A stretch of 64,000 nucleotides of DNA from Bacteroidales bacterium (GCA_003249255.1 QKJP01000066.1:186001-250000), one strand, 5' to 3'. Counted from the first letter of the stretch, positions 1 through 9,881 are shown. Numbers and translations are program-made. Notes: generated from the letters alone by a model not told the origin.

Positions 1-3000
1 TAATCTCTCCTGCACCATACTCAACTGAGCCATAAGTAACATCTTTTTTCACCTGAATTCTATCTAATAAAAATGCATGTGCATCATCTGAAACGACATT
101 TAGGGCAAACCTAATGGTTGAATCTTTGTACTTAGAAAGGTCAAATTCATAATCTGTCCAATCTACAGGCACTTCAATATATGGAGTTTCAGAAATCATT
201 TCGAAATTTTCAATGTCTGACAAACCTTCTTTAGAAACCAATACTCGAAGCCTTTCTAAACCATATAAATTACTTATAGATTTTGCAGTAAATGAAAGCA
301 AATCGCCATCTTCAATCTTAATCTCAGGTGAAATTAACCAGTCATCATTAGCTCTTCCAAAAGCTGATACACTCATCAAATATTGATTGCCATAAATATT
401 ATCAAACATCTCGCTAACTTGCGTTTGACTACTTTCATAAGGACTGTATACAATAAAGGCACCAACATATTCTTCGTTCGGAAAGCTGACTTCTGACAGG
501 TTATATGTGGCTGCAAAATCCCTATCCACAAATAGCCAATTATCATTTGCTAAGGAGAAAGGTTCGTAACTGTCAAAGTTTTCATTGATAACAGGATTCC
601 AGGAAATGGAAATGTTTTGATATTCCTTAGATACTTTGAGGCCTGTAGGTTCTATTACATCAAAGGCAACCATGTCAACAGTTAAAAATTGAGTAGTCAT
701 AGGAATAATTTTACCATAGTAACTTTCATACAGAGGATGCTCAACGAAAAAAACCTGTTTTTGATCCATTCCTTCTTGAATGGTGAATTTACATGCACCT
801 TGAAGATTTGTACTAAGTTCTTCTCCCATAAAGTTAACCTTAGCACCTCCAATAGGTTTTCCCTCAAATTGCACATTGATATTTATATCAACCGGAGGAA
901 AATCAGTTTGGGCTGATATTTTTTCCGGTAACAACTGATAACAATTATTCAAGGAATTATATTCATAAACATCAAAATAATAGTTGGTTCCACTTTTTAA
1001 ACCATTTACAGAGGTTGAAATTCCATCTAAGTTATAAACTACATATTCAGCATTCCCTATACTATTACCAGCTCCCCAATTTGGATTTGCCACATATTCA
1101 TATCCATTTTGAGGTTCATTTAACGGCTCTCCTTCTTCTTTTGCCACAATCAAAACCTTATCTCCGTCTCCTCTATTCCATTTTAACTGGATAGAAGAAG
1201 GGGTAATATCTCCAATTGCCAAATTGGAAACAGATGTAGATGGCTGATTACATTCCTGATCTAAATACAGTTCAACATTATCCACAACTACTCCATAGCC
1301 ATACTTAGCGTACCCCTCAAATGCAATTTGAATTGGGCCAGCAACATTTAATATCGACAATACCACCTTTTGCCAGTTTTGGATGTCTGATTTGTATTCA
1401 TTGAGTAGTTGCCAATCCCCATGGGGCATTGTGCGATATTTTACTTGTAATTCATCCTGGTCATTATCCCATTTTGATTGCGCATGCCAAAATTTTAGTT
1501 TAAGATCAGTTCCGGCATCAACTTTAAAGATTGGAGACATTAACATTTGTACACCTGCCACTGTTGATGCCAAATATAATAAAGCATTACTATCCCCATC
1601 AAAAGCATTATTCGGCTTACTATAATAACCTCCTGTTCCATTTGTCCATTGCACATCAGAACCCGTAATAGATTTCTGTGTCCAATTATTTAATCCTGAT
1701 TCAAATCCTTCATGCCAAGGAAACTCTTCTACATCTGGTGCAAATGTGGAACATGATAAGGATACACCATAGGAAAAATCATCACCTTGATCACCCCATA
1801 CTTTATAATAATAGGTTGTGTTGGGATTAAGTTCATCATGATAAAATTCCGATGCTTTACCATTGTAAAGTATAGTACCTCCACCAGGTAATTGCTGTCC
1901 ACGGGAATCTGCTGTTCCATTAATAGGTGTTCCAAAGTTTCCATCTTCAGAATAGGCAATAATAACAGGATAGCCTAATTGAGGAGGATTCCATTCCAAT
2001 CGGATTTCACTACCTCCGGTAGCTTCTGCTTTTAAATTTGTTGGTGAACCACCTTGTAATGCCATAAAATCAAAAGAAATAGTTCCATTTTCATTCTCCT
2101 TTATTTCTGTTATTGATTTATGCGTAAAATTTCCTGCCCAATCCAGCATATTTGGACTTGTCTCATCTGTGAAATTCTTAAAATCACCACTTCCCGGAAA
2201 GGGACATGAAGCACTGTTTATGACTCCTCCTGCTGCTTTGGGGTAAAAACCTTGATGCTCTCCGGTATTAATATTGTTAAAATGTATATTTGAGTTAATA
2301 TATTCTTCATCCACATGATAGATGATAAGTCCATGACCCGGTAAACCTTGATCAAAACCAAGTTTTTGCCGATTTTCTAAGAGAAAATACTCATCGGGTG
2401 ATGCTGCCCGCACTAAAAATGCTTTTTGCGCTTTAATAATTGGCTGTATGTTTACATTTTGAATGGCAGAAATTTCTTCAAAAGTACACCAACCCAACAT
2501 TTGCTTGGACCAGGCATTATGATGAGCTGGGAAACTACCGGGATTTTGTCCATTATAAACGCCTGTTGACATGCAATCCCAGTTGCCAGTGCCATCATAA
2601 TGGCCACCAGAGTCGCCATTGGTATCATAGAAATCAGGTAGCCCTAACAGATGCCCAAACTCATGGCAAATCACACCAATTGTATTTATGGTTCCTGATT
2701 GAGATCTCATTTCAGGCTGGGCTGTGTATTTATTTACCTGAACTCCATCAAACATGCGATTATATGAAGATGGAATATAAAACTGATGCGACCAAATATC
2801 TGTTTCGTCCTTGGTAATTTCCTGACCAGCTCCTTGATGGATAATGGTAATCCCATCAACAATCCCATCAAAATTTAAATCGAAATCTGAAAAGTCAACA
2901 TAAGGGTCTGCTGCTGCAATGGCATCGTAAGCGAATTGCTGCCATTTATTTCTGGGACCGTAATAATCATGTGTGTTGGGAAGGGTGACCCATACGGTTA

Positions 3001-3583
3001 CAGTGGTACTTATATCTAAAGCATTGTCAGAATTTTCAAGATAATAGGCTCTAAAGCTATTGTTACCGGCATTCATCAAATTATAAAAGTCTTCCTGTGA
3101 ATACGTGTTTGCTCTATCGGAAAAATTGGCTAAGATCATTAAATGACGTTGGATACCAGATGATGGAAAATCAAGAGTGGCCATTCCACTTTTTAACCGA
3201 GCAGATTGATAAATGGCTTCCTTTTGGTCTTTGATAGATTCTTTTGAAATTCCAAGATTAGGTGGACTTTTTCGTAAGAAAGTTAAATCTGTTTTACTTC
3301 TTTTTTTGGGATCTCTGGCTTTTATTCCTGATGGAATGACTGCGCTGCTTCCCGATTTCAGTTGGGTAGCATACTCGTAAATTCCATTTTTATTTTTAAC
3401 GATGCGATAGTCATCAATGGTTGTTTTCCAATTGACCCATTCATCACCCTTAAGTTTTATGGTTAAATTTGAACCATCAGGTTGGGTAACAATTGTTGGT
3501 TCCGGATGGGCTCCAACTGCAGCTAACTCAATGCTAATAACAAAAGCAAAGCAGATAAATGATATAGCTTTTAGTGTTTTCAT
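1..3583 (-). CDS. Secreted M6-family metalloprotease with fibronectin-like and jelly-roll modules (C-terminus off window)
   Basis: An extracellular zinc endopeptidase. The frame stays open from the ATG at 3583 to the left edge, so at least 1,194 codons are present and the 3' end is missing. Residues 1-22 form a signal peptide. A propeptide-like stretch follows, then the zinc site HEFGHLLGLPD at residues 307-317, which fits the M6 (immune inhibitor A-like) pattern HExxHxxGxxD. After about residue 515 the protein becomes modular: fibronectin type III-like segments with typical TYYYKV and NYYFDV strands alternate with two carbohydrate-binding/MAM-like modules (for example around WHEGFESGLNNW). 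Most such proteins in this phylum end in a type IX sorting domain, which would lie beyond position 1. The family and catalytic motif are clear; the substrate is unknown. Confidence 0.85.
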   Translation of the reverse strand, partial: MKTLKAISFICFAFVISIELAAVGAHPEPTIVTQPDGSNLTIKLKGDEWVNWKTTIDDYRIVKNKNGIYEYATQLKSGSSAVIPSGIKARDPKKRSKTDLTFLRKSPPNLGISKESIKDQKEAIYQSARLKSGMATLDFPSSGIQRHLMILANFSDRANTYSQEDFYNLMNAGNNSFRAYYLENSDNALDISTTVTVWVTLPNTHDYYGPRNKWQQFAYDAIAAADPYVDFSDFDLNFDGIVDGITIIHQGAGQEITKDETDIWSHQFYIPSSYNRMFDGVQVNKYTAQPEMRSQSGTINTIGVICHEFGHLLGLPDFYDTNGDSGGHYDGTGNWDCMSTGVYNGQNPGSFPAHHNAWSKQMLGWCTFEEISAIQNVNIQPIIKAQKAFLVRAASPDEYFLLENRQKLGFDQGLPGHGLIIYHVDEEYINSNIHFNNINTGEHQGFYPKAAGGVINSASCPFPGSGDFKNFTDETSPNMLDWAGNFTHKSITEIKENENGTISFDFMALQGGSPTNLKAEATGGSEIRLEWNPPQLGYPVIIAYSEDGNFGTPINGTADSRGQQLPGGGTILYNGKASEFYHDELNPNTTYYYKVWGDQGDDFSYGVSLSCSTFAPDVEEFPWHEGFESGLNNWTQKSITGSDVQWTNGTGGYYSKPNNAFDGDSNALLYLASTVAGVQMLMSPIFKVDAGTDLKLKFWHAQSKWDNDQDELQVKYRTMPHGDWQLLNEYKSDIQNWQKVVLSILNVAGPIQIAFEGYAKYGYGVVVDNVELYLDQECNQPSTSVSNLAIGDITPSSIQLKWNRGDGDKVLIVAKEEGEPLNEPQNGYEYVANPNWGAGNSIGNAEYVVYNLDGISTSVNGLKSGTNYYFDVYEYNSLNNCYQLLPEKISAQTDFPPVDININVQFEGKPIGGAKVNFMGEELSTNLQGACKFTIQEGMDQKQVFFVEHPLYESYYGKIIPMTTQFLTVDMVAFDVIEPTGLKVSKEYQNISISWNPVINENFDSYEPFSLANDNWLFVDRDFAATYNLSEVSFPNEEYVGAFIVYSPYESSQTQVSEMFDNIYGNQYLMSVSAFGRANDDWLISPEIKIEDGDLLSFTAKSISNLYGLERLRVLVSKEGLSDIENFEMISETPYIEVPVDWTDYEFDLSKYKDSTIRFALNVVSDDAHAFLLDRIQVKKDVTYGSVEYGAGEI

Positions 3584-3691
3584 CACAATTGACTAGGTTT
3601 GGGTTTATAATTTGGAGGTTCATAATACAAGCTAATTAATCAACCTTCCAATGTCACCTCCATTTACACTAATCAAAGAATTATTTACACG

Positions 3692-3722
3692 AAAAAAGGG
3701 CTCCCTTGATAAGAGAACCCTT
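3692..3722 (-). terminator. Rho-independent terminator after rimO
   Basis: Read on the minus strand, an AAGGG...CCCTT / CTC-GAG stem with a two-base bulge is followed by a run of six Ts. It lies 24 bases beyond the rimO stop codon. Confidence 0.6.
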
Positions 3723-3745
3723 GCCGGTTATTTTTGTTTAACTAT

Positions 3746-5056
3746 CTACTTTACAACACCAAACAAATCATAATCTTCCGCATCGGTGACTTCTACATTG
3801 TAAAACTCCCCAATTGTCAAATTCGGATTGTTTTCTTTATGAATGAGTACTTCCTGGTCTACTTCAGGAGAATCAAACTCTGTTCTACCAACAAAAAACT
3901 CATCTTCTTCACGGTCAATGATTACTTTTTGAAATTGACCAATTTTTTCTTGGTTTAATTCAGCGCTTATTCCTTTTTGGATATCCATTATTCGTTCTGC
4001 ACGTTCCTCTTTTACTTCTTGAGGAACATCATCTTCGTAGGTTTTATAAGCATAAGTATCTTCCTCATGTGAATATCCAAATACGCCTAGACGCTCAAAA
4101 CGAATATCCCTAACAAATTGCTCCATTTCTTTAAAATCTTGCTCTGTTTCTCCGGGATGGCCGGTAATCATTGTCGTTCTTAGATGTATACCAGGAACCT
4201 GTTTGCGCATTTCTTCTAACAAACGGTAGGTTTGATTTTTGCGAATTCCTCTGCGCATTTTTACCAACATATTGTCGCTAATGTGCTGAAGTGCAATATC
4301 CAAATACTTACAAACATGAGGATGCTCATTGATTACTTTTAAAACATCCATTGGGAAACCTGTTGGATAAGCATAGTGCAATCGAACCCAATCAATTCCA
4401 TCAATGTTTGCTAATCCTTCTATTAATTGAGGAAGCTTATATTCTTTATAAAGATCATAGCCATAATAAGATAAATCCTGTGCGATCACTTGTAATTCTC
4501 GCACGCCATTGTCTCGTAATCGTTTAGCCTCATCAAATAATTCATCCATAGAACGGCTCTTGTGCTTACCGGTAATAATAGGAATTGCGCAATAACTACA
4601 AGTACGGTTACATCCTTCGGAAATTTTAAAATAAGCATAATGATTTGGCGTGGTTAAAGATCGTTCATTCATTAAATCTCTTCGATAAGTGGCCCCTACT
4701 TCGGATACCAGATTTTGCCAGTCGAATTTACCAAAAAACTTATCAACCTCAGGCAATTCATGGCCTAGTTCGCTCATGTACCGCTCTGATAAGCAACCCA
4801 TAACGTAAAGAGCTTTAAGATCTCCTCTTTTTTTTGCTTCAACAAATTCCAAGATGGTCTCAATGGACTCATCTTTTGCATCTCCAATAAATCCACAGGT
4901 GTTAATAACAGCAATTTCACCATCAGGATTCTCTGAATCATGCGTTACTTGAATGTTATTGGCTTTAAATTGCCTGATTAAAAACTCACTATCCACAAGA
5001 TTTTTGCTGCAACCCAAGGTTACTACATCAATCTTCTTTCCTTTCACCCCCGACAT
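3746..5056 (-). CDS. rimO: Ribosomal protein S12 methylthiotransferase RimO
   Basis: A radical SAM enzyme that adds a methylthio group to the conserved aspartate of ribosomal protein S12. The N-terminal UPF0004 domain carries the three auxiliary-cluster cysteines (Cys16, Cys54, Cys88). The radical-SAM motif CxxxCxxC is at residues 149-156 (CNRTCSYC), and a TRAM RNA-binding domain fills the last 65 residues or so. The 436-residue length is normal. The sequence VTLGCSKNLVDSE near the start separates RimO from the tRNA enzyme MiaB. It lies 75 bases after ftsY on the same strand, and the two genes are commonly neighbours in Bacteroidota. There may be one transcript that ends at the hairpin at 3692-3722. 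Confidence 0.95.
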   Translation of the reverse strand: MSGVKGKKIDVVTLGCSKNLVDSEFLIRQFKANNIQVTHDSENPDGEIAVINTCGFIGDAKDESIETILEFVEAKKRGDLKALYVMGCLSERYMSELGHELPEVDKFFGKFDWQNLVSEVGATYRRDLMNERSLTTPNHYAYFKISEGCNRTCSYCAIPIITGKHKSRSMDELFDEAKRLRDNGVRELQVIAQDLSYYGYDLYKEYKLPQLIEGLANIDGIDWVRLHYAYPTGFPMDVLKVINEHPHVCKYLDIALQHISDNMLVKMRRGIRKNQTYRLLEEMRKQVPGIHLRTTMITGHPGETEQDFKEMEQFVRDIRFERLGVFGYSHEEDTYAYKTYEDDVPQEVKEERAERIMDIQKGISAELNQEKIGQFQKVIIDREEDEFFVGRTEFDSPEVDQEVLIHKENNPNLTIGEFYNVEVTDAEDYDLFGVVK

Positions 5057-5131
5057 ATAAAACTTAATTTAAGTACTTGATTGTTTAATAAAATGGAATA
5101 AAAAAGCTGTTGCCAAACAGCTTGTATTTCT

Positions 5132-6082
5132 TTATTGAAATAATGAATCTACAAATTCAACTCGATCAAAAAGTTGAAGATCATCAATACCTTCACCAAT
5201 ACCAATGTATTTGACCGGTATGCTAAATTGGTCTGAAACGCCAATTACAACACCACCTTTAGCTGTTCCATCCAATTTGGTAATAGCTAAAGCAGAAACT
5301 TCTGTAGCGGCAGTGAATTGTTTGGCTTGCAAAAATGCATTCTGTCCGGTTGAACCATCTAAAACTAATAAAACTTCATTTGGAGCACTAGGGACAACTT
5401 TTTTCATGACTTTCTTTATTTTAGAAAGCTCATTCATTAAGTTAATTTTATTGTGCAAACGGCCTGCCGTGTCTATAATAACCACATCAGCACCTTGCGA
5501 CTTTGCTGATGTTAATGTATCAAAAGCAACAGAAGCAGGATCGGATCCCATACTTTGTTTTACAATAGGTACATCTACTCGTTCGGCCCAAATCACTAAT
5601 TGATCTATGGCAGCTGCCCGAAATGTATCAGCGGCTCCTAAAACAACCTTTTTACCTGCAGCTTTAAACTTATTGGCCAACTTCCCAATGGTAGTCGTTT
5701 TCCCAACACCATTTACACCAACAACCATTATTACATAAGGATCTTCAGATTTAGGCAAATCGAAATCAACCGCAGCATTTTCTTCAGTTTCTTGTAATAA
5801 ATCTGCAATTTCTTCTTTAAGAATAGTATTTAGCTCACTGGTTGAAAGAAACTTATCTCTTGCTGCACGTTCTTCGATTCGTTCAATGATTTTTAATGTT
5901 GTATCAACACCTACATCAGATGTTATTAATATTTCTTCCAAATCATCTAAAACAGAATCATCTACCGTAGTTTTTCCAACAACTGCACGTGTTAGCTTTT
6001 TAAGAACACTTTCCTTAGTTTTTGACAACCCCTTGTCGAGACTTTCTTTTTTAGCTTTTGTAAATCTGCCGAATAATCCCAT
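5132..6082 (-). CDS. ftsY: Signal recognition particle receptor FtsY
   Basis: The SRP receptor GTPase, which docks ribosome-nascent chain complexes at the membrane. The 316 residues comprise a short helical N-domain (about 1-100) and the NG GTPase. The P-loop is GVNGVGKTT (122-130), the G3 motif is DTAGR (204-208) and the G4 motif is TKLD (268-271), followed by GTAKGG. The long acidic A-domain of enterobacterial FtsY is absent, as is usual for this phylum. The gene is separated from the ribosomal protein genes upstream by a terminator at 6163-6193, and a promoter-like sequence lies just after that, so it probably has its own start of transcription. Confidence 0.96.
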   Translation of the reverse strand: MGLFGRFTKAKKESLDKGLSKTKESVLKKLTRAVVGKTTVDDSVLDDLEEILITSDVGVDTTLKIIERIEERAARDKFLSTSELNTILKEEIADLLQETEENAAVDFDLPKSEDPYVIMVVGVNGVGKTTTIGKLANKFKAAGKKVVLGAADTFRAAAIDQLVIWAERVDVPIVKQSMGSDPASVAFDTLTSAKSQGADVVIIDTAGRLHNKINLMNELSKIKKVMKKVVPSAPNEVLLVLDGSTGQNAFLQAKQFTAATEVSALAITKLDGTAKGGVVIGVSDQFSIPVKYIGIGEGIDDLQLFDRVEFVDSLFQ

Positions 6083-6103
6083 ATATAATAATTTAGTAGA
6101 GTG

Positions 6104-6132
6104 CGAAAATAATGAAAAGAGTTGAAAATCAA
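6104..6132 (-). promoter_or_regulatory. Candidate promoter for ftsY with an overlapping inverted repeat
   Basis: On the minus strand TTG (6132-6130), an 18-base gap and TATTTTCG (6111-6104) approximate the Bacteroidota -33/-7 pattern, with one mismatch in the -7 box. The -33 element lies within a perfect 6-bp inverted repeat, GAGTTG/CAACTC (6119-6135). This is a pattern match by eye only. Confidence 0.35.
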
Positions 6133-6162
6133 CTCATATTTAGGAGAGGATTAGAAATAATC

Positions 6163-6193
6163 CAAAAAAAAAGCTCCCCAAATTGGGAAGCTT
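6163..6193 (-). terminator. Terminator between the DUF4295 gene and ftsY
   Basis: On the minus strand an AAGCT/AGCTT stem extended by GGG/CCC is followed by at least eight Ts. It ends the rpmB-rpmG-DUF4295 transcript about 30 bases after the DUF4295 stop codon. Confidence 0.8.
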
Positions 6194-6222
6194 TTCTTTT
6201 ATATCTCAAATGGTTATTACCA

Positions 6223-6375
6223 TTATTTTTTAAAATAGTTATCCACCTGGTCATTTGCCACAATTTCCTCACGGAATGTATATGCCCCAGTTTTAGAAGA
6301 TTTAATCATTTTGATCACCTTTGTGTGACCTTTACCTTCTCCTTTTTGTAAACTCGCAACGGTCTTCTTAGCCAT
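6223..6375 (-). CDS. DUF4295 small basic protein linked to ribosomal genes
   Basis: This 50-residue basic protein starts MAKKTVASLQKGEGKGHTKV and ends VDNYFKK. It matches the DUF4295 family, which in Bacteroidota is regularly found directly after rpmB and rpmG. Its position 12 bases after rpmG and its Lys-rich composition suggest a ribosome-associated protein; this is inference from context, as I know of no demonstrated role. The ATG at 6375 is the only sensible start, and the terminator at 6163-6193 follows the stop codon. Confidence 0.88.
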   Translation of the reverse strand: MAKKTVASLQKGEGKGHTKVIKMIKSSKTGAYTFREEIVANDQVDNYFKK

Positions 6376-6387
6376 CTTTAAAGAATA

Positions 6388-6570
6388 TTATTTAATTTCG
6401 CGGTGTACAGTTACACGCTTCAAAATTGGGTTATACTTCTTTAACTCCAAACGGTCTGGAGTGTTTTTTCTATTTTTAACAGAAATATATCTGCTAGTTC
6501 CAGGCATACCGCTTTCTTTATGCTCAGTGCACTCAAGAATTACCTGTACTCTATTACCTTTTTTAGCCAT
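6388..6570 (-). CDS. rpmG: Large ribosomal subunit protein bL33
   Basis: A 60-residue 50S subunit protein. The C-terminal signature [11 protein letters not shown] and HREIK are typical of bL33. Only one cysteine (in ECTEHK) remains of the four that bind zinc in the C+ form, so this is a zinc-free C- type. It lies 11 bases after rpmB and 12 bases before the DUF4295 gene, in one operon. Confidence 0.95.
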   Translation of the reverse strand: MAKKGNRVQVILECTEHKESGMPGTSRYISVKNRKNTPDRLELKKYNPILKRVTVHREIK

Positions 6571-6581
6571 TTCTCTACTTC

Positions 6582-6824
6582 TTAGTAATTAGCAATAAAA
6601 CCTTTTTCTTTAGCACCTTTTAAAGCAGCGTTAAGACCTACTTTATTGATTATTCTTAAACCAGCAGCAGAAACTCTTAAGCTTACCCACTTATCTTCTT
6701 CAGCTAAATAGAATTTCTTTTTAAAAAGATTCACATCGAATCTTCTTTTGGTTCTCCTTTTAGAGTGAGAAACATTATTTCCCACCATAAATCTCTTACC
6801 AGTTATTTCACATACTCTTGACAT
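6582..6824 (-). CDS. rpmB: Large ribosomal subunit protein bL28
   Basis: An 80-residue 50S subunit protein with the family start [11 protein letters not shown] followed by [14 protein letters not shown]. It is the first gene of the rpmB-rpmG-DUF4295 operon. A good promoter candidate lies 47 bases upstream (6871-6901). Confidence 0.96.
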   Translation of the reverse strand: MSRVCEITGKRFMVGNNVSHSKRRTKRRFDVNLFKKKFYLAEEDKWVSLRVSAAGLRIINKVGLNAALKGAKEKGFIANY

Positions 6825-6870
6825 CTCTCAACAGTTTATTTTTTTTCGGATACATTTTTCAAACAGAGCG

Positions 6871-6901
6871 CAAAATAAAGTATTTTTATTCAACAATCCA
6901 A
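6871..6901 (-). promoter_or_regulatory. Promoter candidate for rpmB-rpmG-DUF4295
   Basis: On the minus strand TTG (6901-6899), a 20-base gap and TTATTTTG (6878-6871) fit the Bacteroidota consensus TTG-N19/20-TAnnTTTG with one mismatch. Confidence 0.5.
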
Positions 6902-7014
6902 AAATCAGCAAAATTATTTATTGGTAATATTTAAGTAATCTTCTCTGATATTTTCGTCTTTAGTCTTCGACAATAAAAACATCCACTTAAATATTTAATT
7001 TAAATAAAATATTA

Positions 7015-8262
7015 CTATATATTATTAATTAGTAGTTTACGTATTAATTTTACAAGTGCTGTATTGCTTGCCCTTTGAATGTTTTTATCACGAATTTCAC
7101 CAAAAAAATATTTTTGACTTTCTACCCCAAAAGGACCGGCAATTGCAATCCAAACTGTGCCAACCGGTTTTTCTTTTGTACCTCCTGTAGGACCGGCAAT
7201 TCCTGATGTTGCTATCGAATAATCACTATTCAATGTTTGTTTTACGCCAAGTGCCATTTGTTCTACTACTTCCTGACTAACAGCACCATACTCCATTAAT
7301 AAATTTTCTTTTACCCCAAGTAAATTCATTTTTACTTCGTTAGAATAAGCAATTACCCCACCATTAAAATACGCCGAACTACCCGAAATTGATGTTATAA
7401 GATGTCCAATTCTACCACCGGTGCAACTCTCAGCGACAGATATGCTTGATTTTTTACTTAACAACATTTCTCCTAAAATTTCTTCGGGCAATTTATCTTC
7501 TTCACCATAAATATATTCGCCAATTAAAGGATAAAGTTGACTAACTAGGCTTTTTATTTTCACTTTTCCAATGTTCTCATCCTCGACCCTTGCAGTTAAT
7601 CTTAATTTGACACGTCCGGGAGATGGTAAATAAGCGAGTGAAATATATTGCGGTAATAGCTTTTCCCAATCTTGGAGCTTTTCAGCCAAAATAGACTCTC
7701 CAATACCACTAGTCAATACTGTTTGATGAATTATATAGCCTGTTTCAAATTTTGCATCTAAACGAGGTAATATTTCTTCTGTCATTACCGCTTTCATTTC
7801 GGATGGAACCCCTGGCATTGAAACTACAATTTTACCCTTGCGTTCGAACCACATATTGGGAGCGGTTCCTACTTTATTTCTTATTACCTCACAATTTTCC
7901 GGCACAAAAGCTTGCTGCCGATTAAGTTCATTTACATCTTTAACTTTTCCTTTAAGAAAATCGCATACATCTTTATATACCAATTCATTAAATACTAATT
8001 TCGAATTAAAATATTCAGCTAAGGTATGTTTTGTTACATCGTCATTTGTTGGTCCAAGTCCTCCTGTAATGAGAACAACATCAACTCGTCTTAAGGCTTC
8101 ATCAAGAGCATTTTTGATAGCTTCTTTTGTATCACGAATGGAAGTGATGCGATTCACATCAAATCCTCTGCCATTTAACTCCTGTCCCATCCAGGCTGAG
8201 TTCGTATCTATTATTTGTCCTATTAGTATTTCGTCTCCAATGGTGATTATTTCAACATTCAT
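7015..8262 (-). CDS. cinA: CinA family protein: nicotinamide-nucleotide amidase and pyrophosphatase-like
   Basis: A two-domain protein of 415 residues. Residues 1-170 are the MoCF/COG1058 domain (ITIGDEILIGQIIDTN, then GGLGPTNDD), which in characterised CinA proteins hydrolyses ADP-ribose or related nucleotides. Residues 255-415 are the PncC-type amidase domain (SVAESCTGGRIG, TSGIAGPTGG), which deamidates nicotinamide mononucleotide for NAD salvage. The serine of AESCTGG is the expected nucleophile. The historic link to competence comes from Streptococcus and is not implied here. It lies about 190 bases from rpmB and is separated from the M48 gene by a terminator. Confidence 0.92.
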   Translation of the reverse strand: MNVEIITIGDEILIGQIIDTNSAWMGQELNGRGFDVNRITSIRDTKEAIKNALDEALRRVDVVLITGGLGPTNDDVTKHTLAEYFNSKLVFNELVYKDVCDFLKGKVKDVNELNRQQAFVPENCEVIRNKVGTAPNMWFERKGKIVVSMPGVPSEMKAVMTEEILPRLDAKFETGYIIHQTVLTSGIGESILAEKLQDWEKLLPQYISLAYLPSPGRVKLRLTARVEDENIGKVKIKSLVSQLYPLIGEYIYGEEDKLPEEILGEMLLSKKSSISVAESCTGGRIGHLITSISGSSAYFNGGVIAYSNEVKMNLLGVKENLLMEYGAVSQEVVEQMALGVKQTLNSDYSIATSGIAGPTGGTKEKPVGTVWIAIAGPFGVESQKYFFGEIRDKNIQRASNTALVKLIRKLLINNI

Positions 8263-8280
8263 AAGTTCAATTTTGTAGTA

Positions 8281-8312
8281 AAAAAAAACAGAAGCAATTT
8301 CTTACTTCTGTT
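8281..8312 (-). terminator. Terminator after the M48 protease gene
   Basis: An 8-bp perfect stem AACAGAAG/CTTCTGTT (8287-8294 with 8305-8312) with a 10-base loop is followed on the minus strand by a run of Ts. It lies between the M48 gene and cinA. Confidence 0.8.
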
Positions 8313-8339
8313 TCGCTATTTTAAAAAATATAAAATTAC

Positions 8340-9578
8340 TTATTTTTTATTTCTGATGGCATTAATTCGTTGCAATAATGGAGGGTGTGAGTAATGAAAA
8401 AACACATATAAGGGATGTGGTGTTAAATTACTTAACGCATTTGTAGAAATGGTTTTTAAACCACTTATTAGCGCTTCTCCTAAATCAAATTTTGCAGCAA
8501 AAGCATCAGCTGCATATTCATTCTTACGAGAGAATATTGACATCAACATTCCTGTTACAAACGAAACCGGAGAATACAATAAAGCAAAGGCTAAAAGTCC
8601 AATGTGAAAAGTAGGTTGCTCCACCCCTAATGCACCTGATAACAATGGAGAATCTACAACCAGGCTAAACACATATAGCATGATTCCCATTTGTGCTAAT
8701 CCACTGATAATTGTCCATAATGTATGTTTTAATTTGTAATGTCCAATTTCATGAGCTAATACTGCAACTACTTCATTAACGCTTAAATCATTAATTAATG
8801 TATCGTATAATACGATGCGTTTTTTCGCTCCTAAGCCACTAAAAAATGCATTTGCTTTAGTGGATCTCTTAGAACCATCCATCACGTAGATGTTATCTAA
8901 TTTAAAGCCTGATTTATGACTAAATTCTTCAATGGCATCTCTAAGTTCACCTTCACCTAGAGGCTCTTGCTTGTTAAATAATGGCAATAACAAAGAAGTA
9001 TAAAACATGCTCATTAAAATCATAAATCCACCTACGATTGCCCAGGCATAAATCCAGAAGTTTGGACCAACAGCAGCATAAACCCAAATAATTAAAGCAA
9101 GGATACCTCCTCCTAAAAGAGCAGATAGAATGGTTGATTTAATCAAATCTAGTACAAAAGTTTTGGGTGTGGTTTTATTAAAGCCAAACTTTTCTTCTAT
9201 TACAAATGTGCCGTAAATTGAAAATGGCAGTGATATAACTGACGAACCTAAACCAAGTAGTCCAAAGAATAAAAGAGGTTGCCAAATAAAGTTCTCACTG
9301 ATAGAAAGTGTTAGTTCGTTTAACCAACCAAAACCGCCTAATACTAAAAATAATATTGTGCCAAGAAAACTTACCCATTCACTAAGCAAGTTAAAGCCAT
9401 AGTTAGCTTTACGATACTCATGTTGTTTTGCATATTTATCGGCTTCGTAAATCCCTTCTAATTCTTTGGGTAATGTAGCTGTCCACTTGGTTTTATTTAA
9501 ATAATCTAAAAACTGATCAAACACAAATTGAAAAACTAAAATCCCGATAATCAGGTAAAACATTTGTTCTGAATTCAT
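8340..9578 (-). CDS. M48 family membrane metalloprotease, Ste24/CAAX protease 1-like
   Basis: An integral membrane zinc protease, related to Ste24 and likely involved in membrane protein quality control (family knowledge). The 412 residues contain an N-terminal segment with several membrane spans (about 5-22, 65-85, 100-120, 145-200), then the zinc motif HEIGH at 276-280. Further hydrophobic helices follow, and the third ligand is expected in NEYAADAFA near residue 358. The end, PHPLYVFFHYSHPPLLQRI, is typical of the Ste24 group and separates it from HtpX. The reading frame is intact and the ATG start is at the edge of an AT-rich leader. Confidence 0.9.
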   Translation of the reverse strand: MNSEQMFYLIIGILVFQFVFDQFLDYLNKTKWTATLPKELEGIYEADKYAKQHEYRKANYGFNLLSEWVSFLGTILFLVLGGFGWLNELTLSISENFIWQPLLFFGLLGLGSSVISLPFSIYGTFVIEEKFGFNKTTPKTFVLDLIKSTILSALLGGGILALIIWVYAAVGPNFWIYAWAIVGGFMILMSMFYTSLLLPLFNKQEPLGEGELRDAIEEFSHKSGFKLDNIYVMDGSKRSTKANAFFSGLGAKKRIVLYDTLINDLSVNEVVAVLAHEIGHYKLKHTLWTIISGLAQMGIMLYVFSLVVDSPLLSGALGVEQPTFHIGLLAFALLYSPVSFVTGMLMSIFSRKNEYAADAFAAKFDLGEALISGLKTISTNALSNLTPHPLYVFFHYSHPPLLQRINAIRNKK

Positions 9579-9881
9579 TCTAATTTTTTTTAATAATGAG
9601 GTGCAAATATAAATATTTTTATGAGCTGAGAGCTATATGCAAGGCTATGTAACCCCGAGAGGTTGAATTGGAATTGGATCACTAAAACTACTTCCATTAG
9701 CGACTTGTCTCTAGCTTTTAGTCACAAACTATTTACAGCAAGCAACTGATTTTTTAGGTATCAATGATAAGGCCTCAAAAATTGATAACTTTTACCAAAA
9801 ACATTATTTACCATAAAAATTACCAACCTTTAATTGTGACTAAACTAAAACAGTACTTTTAAACGATTTGTTCTAGCAAAA
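9579..9881. other. Intergenic stretch without recognised gene
   Basis: About 300 bases between the M48 gene start and the lgt terminator. I see no ORF of good composition, no tRNA-like fold and no clear repeat. It presumably holds the M48 promoter, which I could not pin down. Confidence 0.5.

Noticed and set aside
7838-8278. A 146-codon plus-strand ORF antisense to cinA
   Set aside because: It lies wholly opposite an intact conserved gene and has no recognisable features.
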